Below, piece by piece: positions 8,476 through 17,604 of a stretch of 44,724 nt of DNA (positions are counted from its first letter, which is position 1; the number at the start of each line of letters is the position of its first letter). Where the stretch lies: positions 1-44,724 of the forward strand of contig UQDA01000021.1 in NCBI GenBank assembly GCA_900539715.1. The letters run 5' to 3'. Made by a program: the position numbers and the translations under genes. The notes under the pieces are model-generated. The model ran no database searches. It saw nothing but the letters and a program-made list of their open reading frames with translations, and was not told the origin of the DNA. This stretch comes from an uncultured Lachnospiraceae bacterium. GTDB taxonomy: Bacteria; Bacillota; Clostridia; Lachnospirales; Lachnospiraceae.

Positions 8476-8559
8476 GCGGTTGACAGAACCGGCAGGACAG
8501 AGTATTCTGGGTAGGCAGAAGAAACCGCTTTAAGCGGGAACAATACACAGGAGGAGAAT

Positions 8560-9453
8560 ATGATCAAAGAAGCGATCAGCGGGTTCTGTATGGCGCTGGC
8601 AGACAGCGTTCCGGGAGTGTCCGGTGGAACCGTGGCATTTATTATGGGATTTTACGATCAGTTTATCGGAGCAACGCATGATCTGGCATTTGGAAAGATG
8701 CCGGAGAAGAAAAAGGCTCTCGGTTATCTGCTCAAACTCGGTATCGGCTGGGCAGTCGGCATGCTTTTGGCAGTCATCGTGTTATCGGCATTGTTTGAGA
8801 GCCATATTTATGTGGTAAGCTCTCTGTTTATGGGCTTTATTGCCGGTGCGATTCCACTTATTATTATGGAGGAAAAAGATGGCTTTCGGCAGTTTGGAAA
8901 GGGAATTGCATTTTTGCTCATCGGAATTGTGCTGGTGGCAGGAATCGCGTGGCTGAATGGTCAGGTAGGGACATCAAGTATGGATCTTTCCCATTTTTCT
9001 CTGGGCATTTCCGTAAAACTGTTTTTCATCGGAATGATCGCGATTTCGGCGATGTTTCTTCCGGGAATTTCAGGTTCTACGCTGCTTTTGATCTTTGGAG
9101 CTTATATTCCTGTAATCTCCGCGGTACGCGCGGTATTGTCTTTGGAGCTGTCCTATATACCGAATCTTGTGTTTTTCGGACTGGGGATTATTGCGGGAGC
9201 ATGTACGGTCGTGAAAATCATTAAGATTGCGCTGGAAAAATTCCGGCCTCAGACTTTGTATCTGATTCTGGGGATGATGATCGGTTCTTTTTATGCGATC
9301 ATTCAGGGACCGACAACGCTGGAAGAGCCTCAGGCTCCGCTTGCTTTTTCAAGCTTTAACTGGATCGCATGTATTGCAGGGCTGGCACTGGTGCTGGGAA
9401 TGCAGTATGTGAAGGAAAAGGGATTCGGAACAAACAGAGAGATAAAAAAATAA
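8560..9453 (+). CDS. DUF368 family membrane protein, putative polyprenyl-phosphate transporter
   Basis: A 297-aa polytopic protein with about eight membrane segments. It has the two DUF368 hallmark re-entrant motifs, DSVPGVSGGTVAFIMGFYD at about 14-32 and MFLPGISGSTLLLIFGAY at about 166-183. Work on this family (PopT) and on DedA proteins (UptA) indicates that they recycle undecaprenyl phosphate back across the membrane for cell-wall synthesis; applying that role here is by family. AGGAGGAG ends 3-4 nt before the ATG at 8560. It is followed by a terminator and is probably monocistronic. Confidence 0.88.
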   Translation: MIKEAISGFCMALADSVPGVSGGTVAFIMGFYDQFIGATHDLAFGKMPEKKKALGYLLKLGIGWAVGMLLAVIVLSALFESHIYVVSSLFMGFIAGAIPLIIMEEKDGFRQFGKGIAFLLIGIVLVAGIAWLNGQVGTSSMDLSHFSLGISVKLFFIGMIAISAMFLPGISGSTLLLIFGAYIPVISAVRAVLSLELSYIPNLVFFGLGIIAGACTVVKIIKIALEKFRPQTLYLILGMMIGSFYAIIQGPTTLEEPQAPLAFSSFNWIACIAGLALVLGMQYVKEKGFGTNREIKK

Positions 9454-9466
9454 CAGGATATCAAAA

Positions 9467-9510
9467 AAACGGTCTGAAGGCGAACACGCAATTCAGACCG
9501 TTTGTCTATT
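9467..9510 (+). terminator. Bidirectional terminator between the DUF368 and superoxide reductase genes
   Basis: AAACGGTCTGAA (9467-9478) pairs perfectly over 12 bp with TTCAGACCGTTT (9492-9503). A long A-run on the left serves the minus strand and a weaker T-rich tail on the right serves the plus strand. It sits between two convergent genes. Confidence 0.85.
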
Positions 9511-9537
9511 CAGATTTGGCAATCGGGAAAGTTATGA

Positions 9538-9915
9538 TTATACTTCTGTCATCCATAAACCGTGAAGATTGCAGTATGCATAGACTGCAACGGGCTTATC
9601 ATCGCCAAGACAGAAGGAAACGTGAGGAGCGTCCCCGGGCTTGAGAGCCTTGCGCTGACCGCCGTTTTCGGTTTCCAGATAAACCCACTCAATGAAGTGC
9701 TCCGGAAGCATCGGATGATCTACGCTGCCGACATTCACAGTTACAACGCCATCAGCAACGGTAACGACCGGAAGATGCTTTTCGCCGCTTGCTTCCACAG
9801 TATTGGGAACGAGAGCTTCCATTTTCTGACCGCAGCAGAAAACCGGAACGCCGACATCATGAACCATCTCGATCAGATTGCCGCAGTGACGACAGATATA
9901 AAATTTGGTTTTCAT
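9538..9915 (-). CDS. dfx: Desulfoferrodoxin (two-iron superoxide reductase)
   Basis: A 125-aa cytosolic enzyme that reduces superoxide to peroxide without making oxygen, the usual defence of strict anaerobes. The N-terminal desulforedoxin centre has C8-x2-C11 and C27-C28. The catalytic iron site has E45, H47, H67, H73, C115 and H118 (EKHLPVV, DHPMLPEH, CNLHGLW). The start is placed at 9915 because AGGAGG lies 9 nt upstream; an in-frame ATG at 9969 would add an extra 18 residues not found in the family. Rubredoxin or a similar partner should supply electrons, but none is encoded nearby. Confidence 0.95.
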   Translation of the reverse strand: MKTKFYICRHCGNLIEMVHDVGVPVFCCGQKMEALVPNTVEASGEKHLPVVTVADGVVTVNVGSVDHPMLPEHFIEWVYLETENGGQRKALKPGDAPHVSFCLGDDKPVAVYAYCNLHGLWMTEV

Positions 9916-10208
9916 ATATTGGTACCTCCTGTAAATAAATTTACTGCTATAGAAACTATAAGATATCATAATCAGGGGTTTTTGAACCCAACATCATTAT
10001 AAAAGGAATAGGGAAAATGTGCAATAAAAAAATATATCGTACAGATGTTAATATTTGCCAGCAGGCTGGTGAACAGTAATACACAGGTGTCAGGCAGCAG
10101 GAACAGAGCGGAATGGAAGTTGACATCCGTCAGGATACAGGATATGCTGTGGATAAGAAATGCCGTAAAAAAGAAGGGCAGGATGGCGGCATACAGAAAG
10201 GAAAGACA

Positions 10209-10511
10209 ATGGTAAGACATGTGATTTTATGGCAGTTGAAAGATGAATTTTCCGAGGCGGAAAAACAGGAGAAAAAGGCTGCGGTCAAGGCCGGGCTGGA
10301 GGGGCTTGCAGGACAGATCCCCGGATTGATTTCCATTCAGGTGTACACAGAAGGACTGCCTTCTTCAAATGCGGATATGATGCTGGATTCCTGCTTTGCG
10401 GATGCAGCGGCGCTGAAGGGATATTCCGTACATCCGGCTCATGTAGCGGTGGCGGACGGGGCAGTCCGGCCGAATGTGAAGGCACGGATCTGTCTGGATT
10501 TTGAAGTGTGA
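10209..10511 (+). CDS. Dabb family (stress-responsive alpha/beta barrel) protein
   Basis: A 100-aa ferredoxin-like alpha/beta domain protein. It starts with MVRHVILWQLKDEF and has the typical central segment GLISIQVYTEG and the motif YSVHPAHVAVAD. Proteins of this fold usually dimerise; bacterial members have no defined reaction. The start at 10209 follows AAGGAAA; a longer in-frame opening from 10113 is rejected because its first 32 residues are basic and unlike the family. A long terminator hairpin follows, so it is a single-gene unit. Confidence 0.87.
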   Translation: MVRHVILWQLKDEFSEAEKQEKKAAVKAGLEGLAGQIPGLISIQVYTEGLPSSNADMMLDSCFADAAALKGYSVHPAHVAVADGAVRPNVKARICLDFEV

Positions 10512-10531
10512 AAGAAATAGAGTGGATTGGA

Positions 10532-10589
10532 ATGCTCCCTTCAGTGGATAAAGGCAGGTTTTCCTGCCCGCTGATGGGAGCATATTTTT
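10532..10589 (+). terminator. Terminator after the Dabb gene
   Basis: ATGCTCCC (10532-10539) pairs with GGGAGCAT (10576-10583) around a second stem GGCAGG-TTTT-CCTGCC. A short T-run follows (10585-10589). It insulates the clpB promoter from upstream transcription. Confidence 0.8.
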
Positions 10590-10610
10590 CACAAAATTTA
10601 CACAAAATAA

Positions 10611-10637
10611 TTAGCACTCACCTATTGACAGTGCTAA
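10611..10637 (+). promoter_or_regulatory. CIRCE operator (HrcA binding site) of clpB
   Basis: TTAGCACTC-N9-CAGTGCTAA differs from the CIRCE consensus TTAGCACTC-N9-GAGTGCTAA at one base. CIRCE is the operator of the heat-shock repressor HrcA. It overlaps the -35 box of the clpB promoter, so bound HrcA would block RNA polymerase. Confidence 0.94.
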
Positions 10638-10653
10638 CAACCCGTGCTATATT
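10625..10653 (+). promoter_or_regulatory. Sigma-A promoter of clpB
   Basis: TTGACA (10625-10630), a 17-bp spacer and TATATT (10648-10653). The -35 box lies inside the CIRCE operator. The start codon is 58 nt downstream of the -10 box. Confidence 0.92.
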
Positions 10654-10711
10654 GAATTTCAGATGAAGTGTTATAGCTTCTCTATAACAAAAAACAACAG
10701 GAGGGATTTGT

Positions 10712-13294
10712 ATGAATATTTCCAGATTTACACAGAAATCCGTAGAAGCGGTGCAGAACTGCGAAAAGCTTGCATATGAATACGGAAATCAGGAAATCGA
10801 ACAGGAACATTTGCTGTACAGCCTTCTGACCATAGAGGACAGCCTCATTTTGAAGCTGATCGAGAAAATGGAGATTCAGAAGGAGCATTTTGTAGAACGC
10901 AGCAAACAGGCTCTGATGAAGCGGGTGAAGGTTCAGGGCGGACAGATTTATATCGGAAAGGATTTAAATCAGGCGCTGATCCATGCGGAGGATGAGGCAA
11001 AACAGATGGGGGACGAATATGTATCCGTTGAGCATCTGTTTTTGGCGATGCTGCAGTATCCAAACCCGGAAATGAAGCAGATCTGTAAGGAATATGGTAT
11101 AACGAGAGAACGTTTTTTACAGGCGCTGTCTACAGTTCGGGGCAATCAGAGGGTGACAAGTGACAATCCGGAAGCAACGTATGACACGCTGGCAAAATAT
11201 GGTCAGGATCTGGTAGAAAAGGCACGGGAGCAGAAGCTCGATCCGGTCATCGGCAGGGATAATGAGATCCGAAATGTGGTTCGCATTTTGTCCCGGAAGA
11301 CAAAGAATAATCCGGTGCTGATCGGTGAACCGGGCGTCGGAAAAACTGCAGTTGTGGAAGGACTTGCACAGCGGATCGTGCAGGGCGATGTGCCGCAGGG
11401 ACTGAAAGATAAGAAGATTTTTTCTCTGGATATGGGAGCGCTTGTTGCGGGGGCAAAGTACCGCGGTGAGTTTGAGGAGCGTCTGAAAGCGGTTCTGGAG
11501 GATGTGAAAAAGAGCGAGGGGCAGATTATTCTGTTCATAGATGAGCTGCATACAATCGTGGGTGCGGGCAAGACGGATGGCGCAATGGATGCGGGAAATA
11601 TGTTAAAGCCGATGCTGGCAAGAGGTGAGCTTCACTGTATCGGTGCGACCACTCTGGATGAGTACCGCAAATATATTGAAAAGGACGCGGCATTGGAACG
11701 TCGTTTTCAGCCGGTAATGGTGGATGAGCCAACAGTAGAGGATACTATTTCCATTTTGAGAGGCTTAAAAGAACGCTATGAAGTATATCATGGTGTGAAG
11801 ATTCTGGATAATGCACTGGTGAGCGCGGCTGTGCTGTCGAACCGTTATATTTCAGACCGCTTTTTGCCGGACAAGGCGATCGATCTTGTAGATGAGGCGT
11901 GCGCGCTCATCAAGACCGAGATGGATTCCATGCCTGCGGAATTAGACGAGCTGCGCCGCAAGGTGATGCAGATGGAAATAGAGGAAACCGCCCTTAAGAA
12001 AGAAACGGATAATTTGAGCCGCGAGCGTCTGGAAGCTCTGCAAAAGGAGTTGGCAGAGCTCAAATCTGAATTTAATAATCGCAAAGCCCAGTGGGATAAT
12101 GAAAAAAAGAGTGTGGAGATGCTGTCAAAGCTGCGTGAGGAGATCGAGGCGGTCAGCAATGAGATTCAGATTGCACAGCGTGAAGGTAATCTGGAAAAGG
12201 CTGCGGAACTTTCCTATGCAAAGCTTCCTGATTTAAAAAAGAAGCTGGAACAGGAAGAGGAACGTGTGAAAAAAGAAGATCTTTCGCTTGTGCATGAAGC
12301 GGTAACAGAGGATGAGATCGCCCGGATCATATCGCGCTGGACAGGGATTCCTGTGACGAAGCTGACGGAAAGCGAGAGAAACAAGACCCTGCATCTGGAT
12401 GATGAGCTGCACCGCCGTGTCGTAGGACAGGATGAAGCAGTGACGAAGGTAACGGAAGCGATCATCCGTTCCAAAGCAGGGATCAAGGATCCGACAAAAC
12501 CCATTGGCTCCTTCCTGTTCTTAGGACCTACGGGTGTCGGCAAAACAGAGCTTGCAAAAGCGCTGGCAGCGTCACTGTTCGATGATGAGAATAATATGGT
12601 GCGGATAGATATGAGCGAATACATGGAGAAATATTCCGTGTCCCGTCTGATAGGAGCGCCTCCCGGATACGTAGGATATGAAGAGGGTGGACAGCTGACA
12701 GAGGCGGTACGCAGAAAGCCTTATTCCGTCGTATTGTTTGATGAGATTGAAAAAGCGCATCCGGATGTATTCAATGTACTGCTGCAGGTGCTGGATGATG
12801 GGCGTATCACTGATTCCCAGGGCAGGACAGTAGATTTTAAAAATACGATTCTGATCATGACATCGAATATCGGTGCGAATTATCTGTTGGAAGGAATTCA
12901 GGAGGACGGTACAATAAAGCCTGAGGCAGAGGAACTCGTGACCAACGATTTGCGCGCTCATTTCAGACCGGAGTTTTTGAATCGTCTGGATGAAATCATC
13001 ATGTTCAAGCCTTTGACAAAGGATAATATCGGCGGTATCATCAGGCTTATCATCGCGGATTTAAACCGCAGACTTGAGGATAAACAGCTTTTGGTGGAGC
13101 TGACGCCTGAGGCGGAGAGATTCGTGGTGGAGAATGCTTATGATCCTGTTTACGGAGCACGTCCGCTAAAACGATATGTTCAGAAATATGTCGAAACCCT
13201 TTCTGCGAAACTTATTTTAGCGGATGAGGTGGGAATGGGAGATACAATCCTGATCGATGTGGAAGATGGTGCGCTTATTGCACGGAAAAAATAA
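10712..13294 (+). CDS. clpB: ATP-dependent disaggregase ClpB
   Basis: An 860-aa Hsp100 chaperone that, with DnaK, pulls proteins out of aggregates. Two N-terminal Clp repeats (about 1-145) precede the first AAA+ domain with Walker A GEPGVGKT (205-212) and Walker B ILFIDE. A coiled-coil middle domain (about 405-525) marks ClpB rather than ClpA or ClpC, and the second AAA+ domain has GPTGVGKT and VVLFDEIEKAHPDV. There is no ClpP-binding IGF/IGL loop. Length is normal. AGGAGGG precedes the ATG. The CIRCE element points to HrcA control and induction by heat or protein damage. Confidence 0.97.
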   Translation: MNISRFTQKSVEAVQNCEKLAYEYGNQEIEQEHLLYSLLTIEDSLILKLIEKMEIQKEHFVERSKQALMKRVKVQGGQIYIGKDLNQALIHAEDEAKQMGDEYVSVEHLFLAMLQYPNPEMKQICKEYGITRERFLQALSTVRGNQRVTSDNPEATYDTLAKYGQDLVEKAREQKLDPVIGRDNEIRNVVRILSRKTKNNPVLIGEPGVGKTAVVEGLAQRIVQGDVPQGLKDKKIFSLDMGALVAGAKYRGEFEERLKAVLEDVKKSEGQIILFIDELHTIVGAGKTDGAMDAGNMLKPMLARGELHCIGATTLDEYRKYIEKDAALERRFQPVMVDEPTVEDTISILRGLKERYEVYHGVKILDNALVSAAVLSNRYISDRFLPDKAIDLVDEACALIKTEMDSMPAELDELRRKVMQMEIEETALKKETDNLSRERLEALQKELAELKSEFNNRKAQWDNEKKSVEMLSKLREEIEAVSNEIQIAQREGNLEKAAELSYAKLPDLKKKLEQEEERVKKEDLSLVHEAVTEDEIARIISRWTGIPVTKLTESERNKTLHLDDELHRRVVGQDEAVTKVTEAIIRSKAGIKDPTKPIGSFLFLGPTGVGKTELAKALAASLFDDENNMVRIDMSEYMEKYSVSRLIGAPPGYVGYEEGGQLTEAVRRKPYSVVLFDEIEKAHPDVFNVLLQVLDDGRITDSQGRTVDFKNTILIMTSNIGANYLLEGIQEDGTIKPEAEELVTNDLRAHFRPEFLNRLDEIIMFKPLTKDNIGGIIRLIIADLNRRLEDKQLLVELTPEAERFVVENAYDPVYGARPLKRYVQKYVETLSAKLILADEVGMGDTILIDVEDGALIARKK

Positions 13295-13334
13295 AGATTC
13301 CCTTGTATGATAAGGGAAAAAGAAGATCAAGAAG

Positions 13335-13376
13335 ACTGTTGCTTCGGAAAAAAACTTCCGGGGCAACAGTTTTTTA
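13335..13376 (+). terminator. Terminator of clpB
   Basis: A 15-bp stem (13335-13349 with 13356-13370, including three GU pairs) has a 6-nt A-rich loop and is followed by TTTTTATTTATTT. It lies 40 nt after the clpB stop codon. Confidence 0.92.
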
Positions 13377-13514
13377 TTTATTTGAGTTGTACCCGGTATT
13401 TCCGGGGCTTTTGTCCGGATGTTGCAGGAGTGCACGATGAAAGGTGCGCTACACGTCGGTTTTGTAAGAATTCCTCAAACGCTCGATATGATGTTTCTGC
13501 CTTCTGTTTATTGC

Positions 13515-13543
13515 TTGTTGCGGAGTCTTGTGTGGAGTATAAT
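13515..13543 (+). promoter_or_regulatory. Likely promoter of the D-2-hydroxyacid dehydrogenase gene
   Basis: TTGTTG (13515-13520), a 17-bp spacer and a perfect TATAAT (13538-13543), 98 nt before the start codon and downstream of the clpB terminator. Confidence 0.6.
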
Positions 13544-13641
13544 AACATTACTGCTGAACAGATTTGGATGAGAGCACAGGTTTTCAGAGGATTTGTCAAA
13601 AGAATTTTTATATGGAAAAAGCAGATAGGAGGATTCTGGGG

Positions 13642-14583
13642 ATGAAGCTTGTGATCATGGAGCCTTTGGGCGTGGAAAAAGAGGCGCTTTTTGCGCTGGC
13701 AAAAGAAAAGCTTGGCGGACGTGTGGAAATTGAATATTACGATACGCGGGTAACGGATACGGACACGCTGATCAGGCGTGCAAAGGATGCGGAGATGCTG
13801 GCGTTTTCCAACCTTCCTTTTCCGGGGGAGGTATTGGAAGCATGTCCGAAGCTGAAAATGATATCAGTGGCGTTTACGGGTGTAGACCATGTGGATATGG
13901 CTGTATGTCGTAAAAATAATGTGCTTGTAAGCAACTGTGCCGGATATTCCAACACGGCGGTGTCGGAACTGGTATTTGGAATGGCGCTGTCCCTGTATCG
14001 AAAGCTCATGGAGTGTAATGAGGCGGTACGCCGGGAGAAGAACAAGACAGGATTGATCGGTCTGGAGCTGGAGGGCAAAAAATTCGGCGTCATCGGTCTG
14101 GGCGCCATCGGGACGCGCACGGCGAAGCTGGCGCAGGCGTTTGGATGTGAAGTATATGGATTTAACAGAAGTGAAAGACGGATAGACGGGGTGAAAATGA
14201 CAGATATGGATACACTCTTATCCGAATGTGATATTGTTTCCCTGCACGTTCCGCTTACGGAGGAGACGAGAGGAATGATCGGGAGCAGGGAGCTATCCCG
14301 GATGAAGCAAAGCGCAATTTTGATCAATACGGCCCGCGGTCCGGTTGTGGACAGCCAGGCACTGGCAGAAGCGCTGAGAGAGGGCAGGATTGCGGGAGCT
14401 GCGGTGGATGTATTCGAAACCGAACCTCCGGTATCAGCATCCCATCCGTTGTTTACCTGTCCGAATCTGATCGCAACGCCTCATGTGGCGTTTGCCACAA
14501 AGGAGGCGCTTTATAAGAGGGCGATCATTGTTTTTGAAAACATCGCGGCATATCTGGACGGGAAGCCGCAGAATGTGATGTGA
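13642..14583 (+). CDS. D-isomer-specific 2-hydroxyacid dehydrogenase, NAD-dependent
   Basis: A 313-aa cytosolic oxidoreductase that interconverts a 2-oxo acid and a D-2-hydroxy acid. The nucleotide-binding motif is G152-x-G154-x2-G157 in FGVIGLGAIG. The catalytic triad is R232 (NTARGPVV), E261 (VFETEPP) and H281 (TPHVAF). Family members include D-lactate, glycerate, phosphoglycerate and hydroxypyruvate enzymes; the absence of an ACT or ASB domain argues against a full SerA. The exact substrate cannot be named. The start at 13642 is 8 nt from AGGAGG. It converges with the YgiQ gene, whose stop is 3 nt away. Confidence 0.88.
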   Translation: MKLVIMEPLGVEKEALFALAKEKLGGRVEIEYYDTRVTDTDTLIRRAKDAEMLAFSNLPFPGEVLEACPKLKMISVAFTGVDHVDMAVCRKNNVLVSNCAGYSNTAVSELVFGMALSLYRKLMECNEAVRREKNKTGLIGLELEGKKFGVIGLGAIGTRTAKLAQAFGCEVYGFNRSERRIDGVKMTDMDTLLSECDIVSLHVPLTEETRGMIGSRELSRMKQSAILINTARGPVVDSQALAEALREGRIAGAAVDVFETEPPVSASHPLFTCPNLIATPHVAFATKEALYKRAIIVFENIAAYLDGKPQNVM

Positions 14584-14586
14584 GTT

Positions 14587-16491
14587 TTATTTCTTCTTTT
14601 TATGCACGTTGCGGATAGTCTTTTTCTTACGGGGAGCATTCTTTTTCTGCTCCTGCTGCTGTTTTGACACAAGGCTTAACGTCTTTTTATCGCTCTGCCG
14701 GGGACGGATGAGGCACTTTTCGCCATAGCCTATGAGATCTGTCCGTTTTGCGAGCGTCAGCGCTTCCACTACCAGCTCGTAATTTTTCGGATTACGGTAC
14801 TGGATGAGCGCACGCTGCATTGCTTTTTCATGAGGATTTTTTGCCACATATACAGGCTGCATTGTGCGGGGATCTACGCCGGTATAGTACATACAGGTGG
14901 AGATGGTAGACGGCGTAGGATAAAAATCCTGTACCTGCTGGGGCATATAGCCCAGGTCCCGCAGAAATTCAGAAAGCTCTACAGCTTCCTTTAAGGTAGA
15001 GCCCGGATGGGAGGACATGAGGTAGGGAACCAGATACTGTTTTTTCTGCAGTCTGGCGTTCATGTCCTCATATTCTTTGACAAAGCGTTTGTATACTGCC
15101 ACACGGGGCTTACCCATTTTTTCAAGCACTGCGTCGGAAATGTGTTCCGGAGCGACTTTGAGCTGTCCGCTGACATGGTGCTCGCACAGCTCCTGTAAAA
15201 AGGTTTTGTCCGGATCATTGACAAGATAGTCAAACCGAAGACCGGAGCGGATAAAGACTTTTTTTACGCCGGGAAGCGCCCGCAGCTTCCGGAGAAGGGC
15301 AAGATAGTCAGAATGATCTATTTTCAAGTTTTTGCAGGGGGTCGGGAACAGGCACTGACGGTCAGGGCAGACGCCGGCCTTTAACTGTTTATCACAGGCG
15401 GGAGCACGGAAATTGGCGGTAGGACCTCCTACGTCGTGGATATAGCCCTTAAAATCAGGCTCTTTGATGAAATTTTCTGCTTCTTCTACGATGGACTCGT
15501 GGCTTCTTGTCTGGATGATCCGTCCCTGATGGAAGGTAAGGGCGCAGAAGCTGCAGCCGCCGTAACAGCCGCGGTTGCTGACCAGGCTGTATTTGACCTC
15601 TTCAATGGCGGGAACACCGCCCAGCGCTTCATAAGAAGGATGGTAAGTGCGCATATAGGGCAGTGCGTAAACATTGTCCATTTCATTTGTGCTCAAAGGC
15701 TTTGCGGCAGGATTCTGTACGACCAGCATGCCGTTATCATATTCCTCTGTCAGACGTTTTCCGCGGAAAGGGTCGGTATTCTGGTACTGGATATAAAAGC
15801 TTCTGGCATAATTTAGCTTATCTGATAAAAGGTCACGGTAGGAGGGCAGAGTCAGCGCATCGTACACGTCCTCCTTTTTATCGGTTTTGTAAACGGTTCC
15901 CGGAATAAAGGTGACATCTTTGATATCCAGTCCGCTGTTTAAGGCTTCCGCAATTTCCACAATACTTCGTTCGCCCATGCCGTACATCAGAAGGTCTGCG
16001 CCGGATTCAATTAAAATAGAAGGCTTTAGCTTATCCGACCAGTAGTCATAATGGGCAAGCCGACGCAGACTTGCTTCGATACCGCCGATCATAATGGGAA
16101 CGTTGGGGTATGCTTTTCGGATAAGCTTACAGTAGACGGTGGTAGCGTAATCCGGACGTTTCCCCATCACGCCGCCCGGGGTAAAGGCATCCTTCTCCCT
16201 GCGCCGTTTGGAAACGGAATAGTGGTTTACCATGGAATCCATATTTCCGCCGGTGACTAAAAAGCCAAGTCGGGGCGCTCCGTAAATTTTTATGCTGTCG
16301 GAATTTTTCCAGTCGGGCTGTGAAATAATGCCGACAGAGAAGCCGTTGGCAGTCAGCACACGGCTGATAATAGCATGTCCAAAGGAGGGATGGTCCACAT
16401 AGGCGTCCCCGATTACATAGACGAAATCAAACTGTTCAATGTGCCGGTCTTCCATATCCTGCCGGCAGATAGGTAAAAATCCTGTATTCAT
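14587..16491 (-). CDS. YgiQ family radical SAM protein
   Basis: A 634-aa protein of the YgiQ type. The N-terminal region has FVYVIGDAYVDHPSFGHAII, typical of this family. The [4Fe-4S]/SAM motif is C309-x3-C313-x2-C316 (RGCYGGCSFC), and a further cysteine-bearing segment, CPDRQCLFPTPCKNL, lies at about 376-390. The C-terminus is lysine-rich. The substrate of YgiQ is unknown. The two convergent genes are separated by only 3 bp, so their transcripts must overlap at the 3' ends. Confidence 0.93.
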   Translation of the reverse strand: MNTGFLPICRQDMEDRHIEQFDFVYVIGDAYVDHPSFGHAIISRVLTANGFSVGIISQPDWKNSDSIKIYGAPRLGFLVTGGNMDSMVNHYSVSKRRREKDAFTPGGVMGKRPDYATTVYCKLIRKAYPNVPIMIGGIEASLRRLAHYDYWSDKLKPSILIESGADLLMYGMGERSIVEIAEALNSGLDIKDVTFIPGTVYKTDKKEDVYDALTLPSYRDLLSDKLNYARSFYIQYQNTDPFRGKRLTEEYDNGMLVVQNPAAKPLSTNEMDNVYALPYMRTYHPSYEALGGVPAIEEVKYSLVSNRGCYGGCSFCALTFHQGRIIQTRSHESIVEEAENFIKEPDFKGYIHDVGGPTANFRAPACDKQLKAGVCPDRQCLFPTPCKNLKIDHSDYLALLRKLRALPGVKKVFIRSGLRFDYLVNDPDKTFLQELCEHHVSGQLKVAPEHISDAVLEKMGKPRVAVYKRFVKEYEDMNARLQKKQYLVPYLMSSHPGSTLKEAVELSEFLRDLGYMPQQVQDFYPTPSTISTCMYYTGVDPRTMQPVYVAKNPHEKAMQRALIQYRNPKNYELVVEALTLAKRTDLIGYGEKCLIRPRQSDKKTLSLVSKQQQEQKKNAPRKKKTIRNVHKKKK

Positions 16492-16779
16492 AAAAACCTC
16501 ATTTCATAACGATTCAGTATCTTTATAGATAGTTTAAAGAAAATCAGACTGAAATGCAAGAAACAAATTCCAGAACAGATGCGCGATGACACAGAAAGGG
16601 ATGATCCGGGAGACCGCAGCTTTTGTGAAAAGGGAAAACAGATATAGACATCTGCATGGCAGTAAAATATAATAAATTTTAGAACTGTTTCGGACGCCGG
16701 AAAAGAAGATGTACGTCGGGAATCGTTCAGAAACAGGAAAGATATTTGCTGTTTACACAGCAGAAAGACGGGGATTCAC
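16492..16779. other. Divergent intergenic region, YgiQ / esterase
   Basis: This 288-bp region separates divergent genes. It holds the plus-strand promoter reported at 16645-16673. No RNA gene or clear repeat was seen. Confidence 0.4.
16645..16673 (+). promoter_or_regulatory. Likely promoter of the esterase-AraC pair
   Basis: TAGACA (16645-16650; one mismatch to TTGACA), a 17-bp spacer and a perfect TATAAT (16668-16673), about 106 nt before the esterase start codon. Confidence 0.6.
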
Positions 16780-17601
16780 ATGATACACGAAAAAATTGAT
16801 ATGAGAAATGAGGGCTCTATGGAATATGCTGCCCTGTATACGTATCTTCTGGACAATTCACCGGAGATTGGAATTGAGAACAGGCCTGTTGTGATCATCT
16901 GTCCGGGCGGCGGTTACGGAATGACATCGGACCGCGAAGCGGAGATCGTGGCGATGCAGTTTTGTGCAATGGGATATCATGCGGCAGTGCTGCGGTATTC
17001 GGTGGCTCCGGCAAGGTTTCCGGCGGCACTTCTGGAGCTTGGAAAAGCGGTGCGGACGATGCGTCAAAACGCGGCAAAATGGCATGTGGATACAGAACGG
17101 ATCATAATCTGCGGATTTTCTGCAGGCGGCCATATGGCGGGGAGTTATGGCACATTCTGGTCAGAGGACTGGGTTGGGCAGGCGCTTGAGGCAGCTTCGG
17201 AAGAGCTGCGTCCAAACGGTATGATTTTGTGTTATCCGGTGATCACATCGGGAAACTATGCCCATGTGGATTCTTTCAAGAATCTTCTGGGGGATGACTA
17301 TGAGAAGAAAAAAGATTCTGTATCGCTGGAAAAACATGTGAATGCAGATGTGCCCCGTACTTTTTTATGGCATACGGCAGAAGATGACTGTGTTCCGGTT
17401 CAGAATTCTCTGATGTATGCATCGGCCCTTGCAGAACAGAAAATCCCGGTAGAGCTTCATATTTTTGAAAAGGGAGGGCACGGTTTGTCGCTGGGCAGCA
17501 GACTGACCTGCAATCAGAGCGGTTACGGGCTTAATCCGGCCTGTCAGAGATGGTTGGATCTGGTTCATACGTGGATAGAAAACTGTCTGACGGAGGAATG
17601 A
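16780..17601 (+). CDS. Alpha/beta hydrolase, acetyl-xylan-esterase-like (BD-FAE type)
   Basis: A 273-aa cytosolic serine esterase. The oxyanion motif is CPGGGYG (41-47), the nucleophile S114 is in GFSAGGH, the acid is D202 or D203 (HTAEDDCVP), and the histidine is H234 (KGGHGLSLG). This layout matches small carbohydrate esterases that remove acetyl or similar groups from sugars. It lies 3 nt upstream of an AraC regulator gene, so the two form an operon. The next block encodes sugar oxidoreductases and isomerases, which fits de-esterification of a decorated sugar. The exact substrate is unknown. Confidence 0.86.
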   Translation: MIHEKIDMRNEGSMEYAALYTYLLDNSPEIGIENRPVVIICPGGGYGMTSDREAEIVAMQFCAMGYHAAVLRYSVAPARFPAALLELGKAVRTMRQNAAKWHVDTERIIICGFSAGGHMAGSYGTFWSEDWVGQALEAASEELRPNGMILCYPVITSGNYAHVDSFKNLLGDDYEKKKDSVSLEKHVNADVPRTFLWHTAEDDCVPVQNSLMYASALAEQKIPVELHIFEKGGHGLSLGSRLTCNQSGYGLNPACQRWLDLVHTWIENCLTEE

Positions 17602-17604
17602 GCC

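Noticed and set aside
9931..9985. PerR-like or other operator upstream of the superoxide reductase gene
   Set aside because: The partly symmetric TTATGATATCTTATA has too many mismatches to the PerR box to be claimed.
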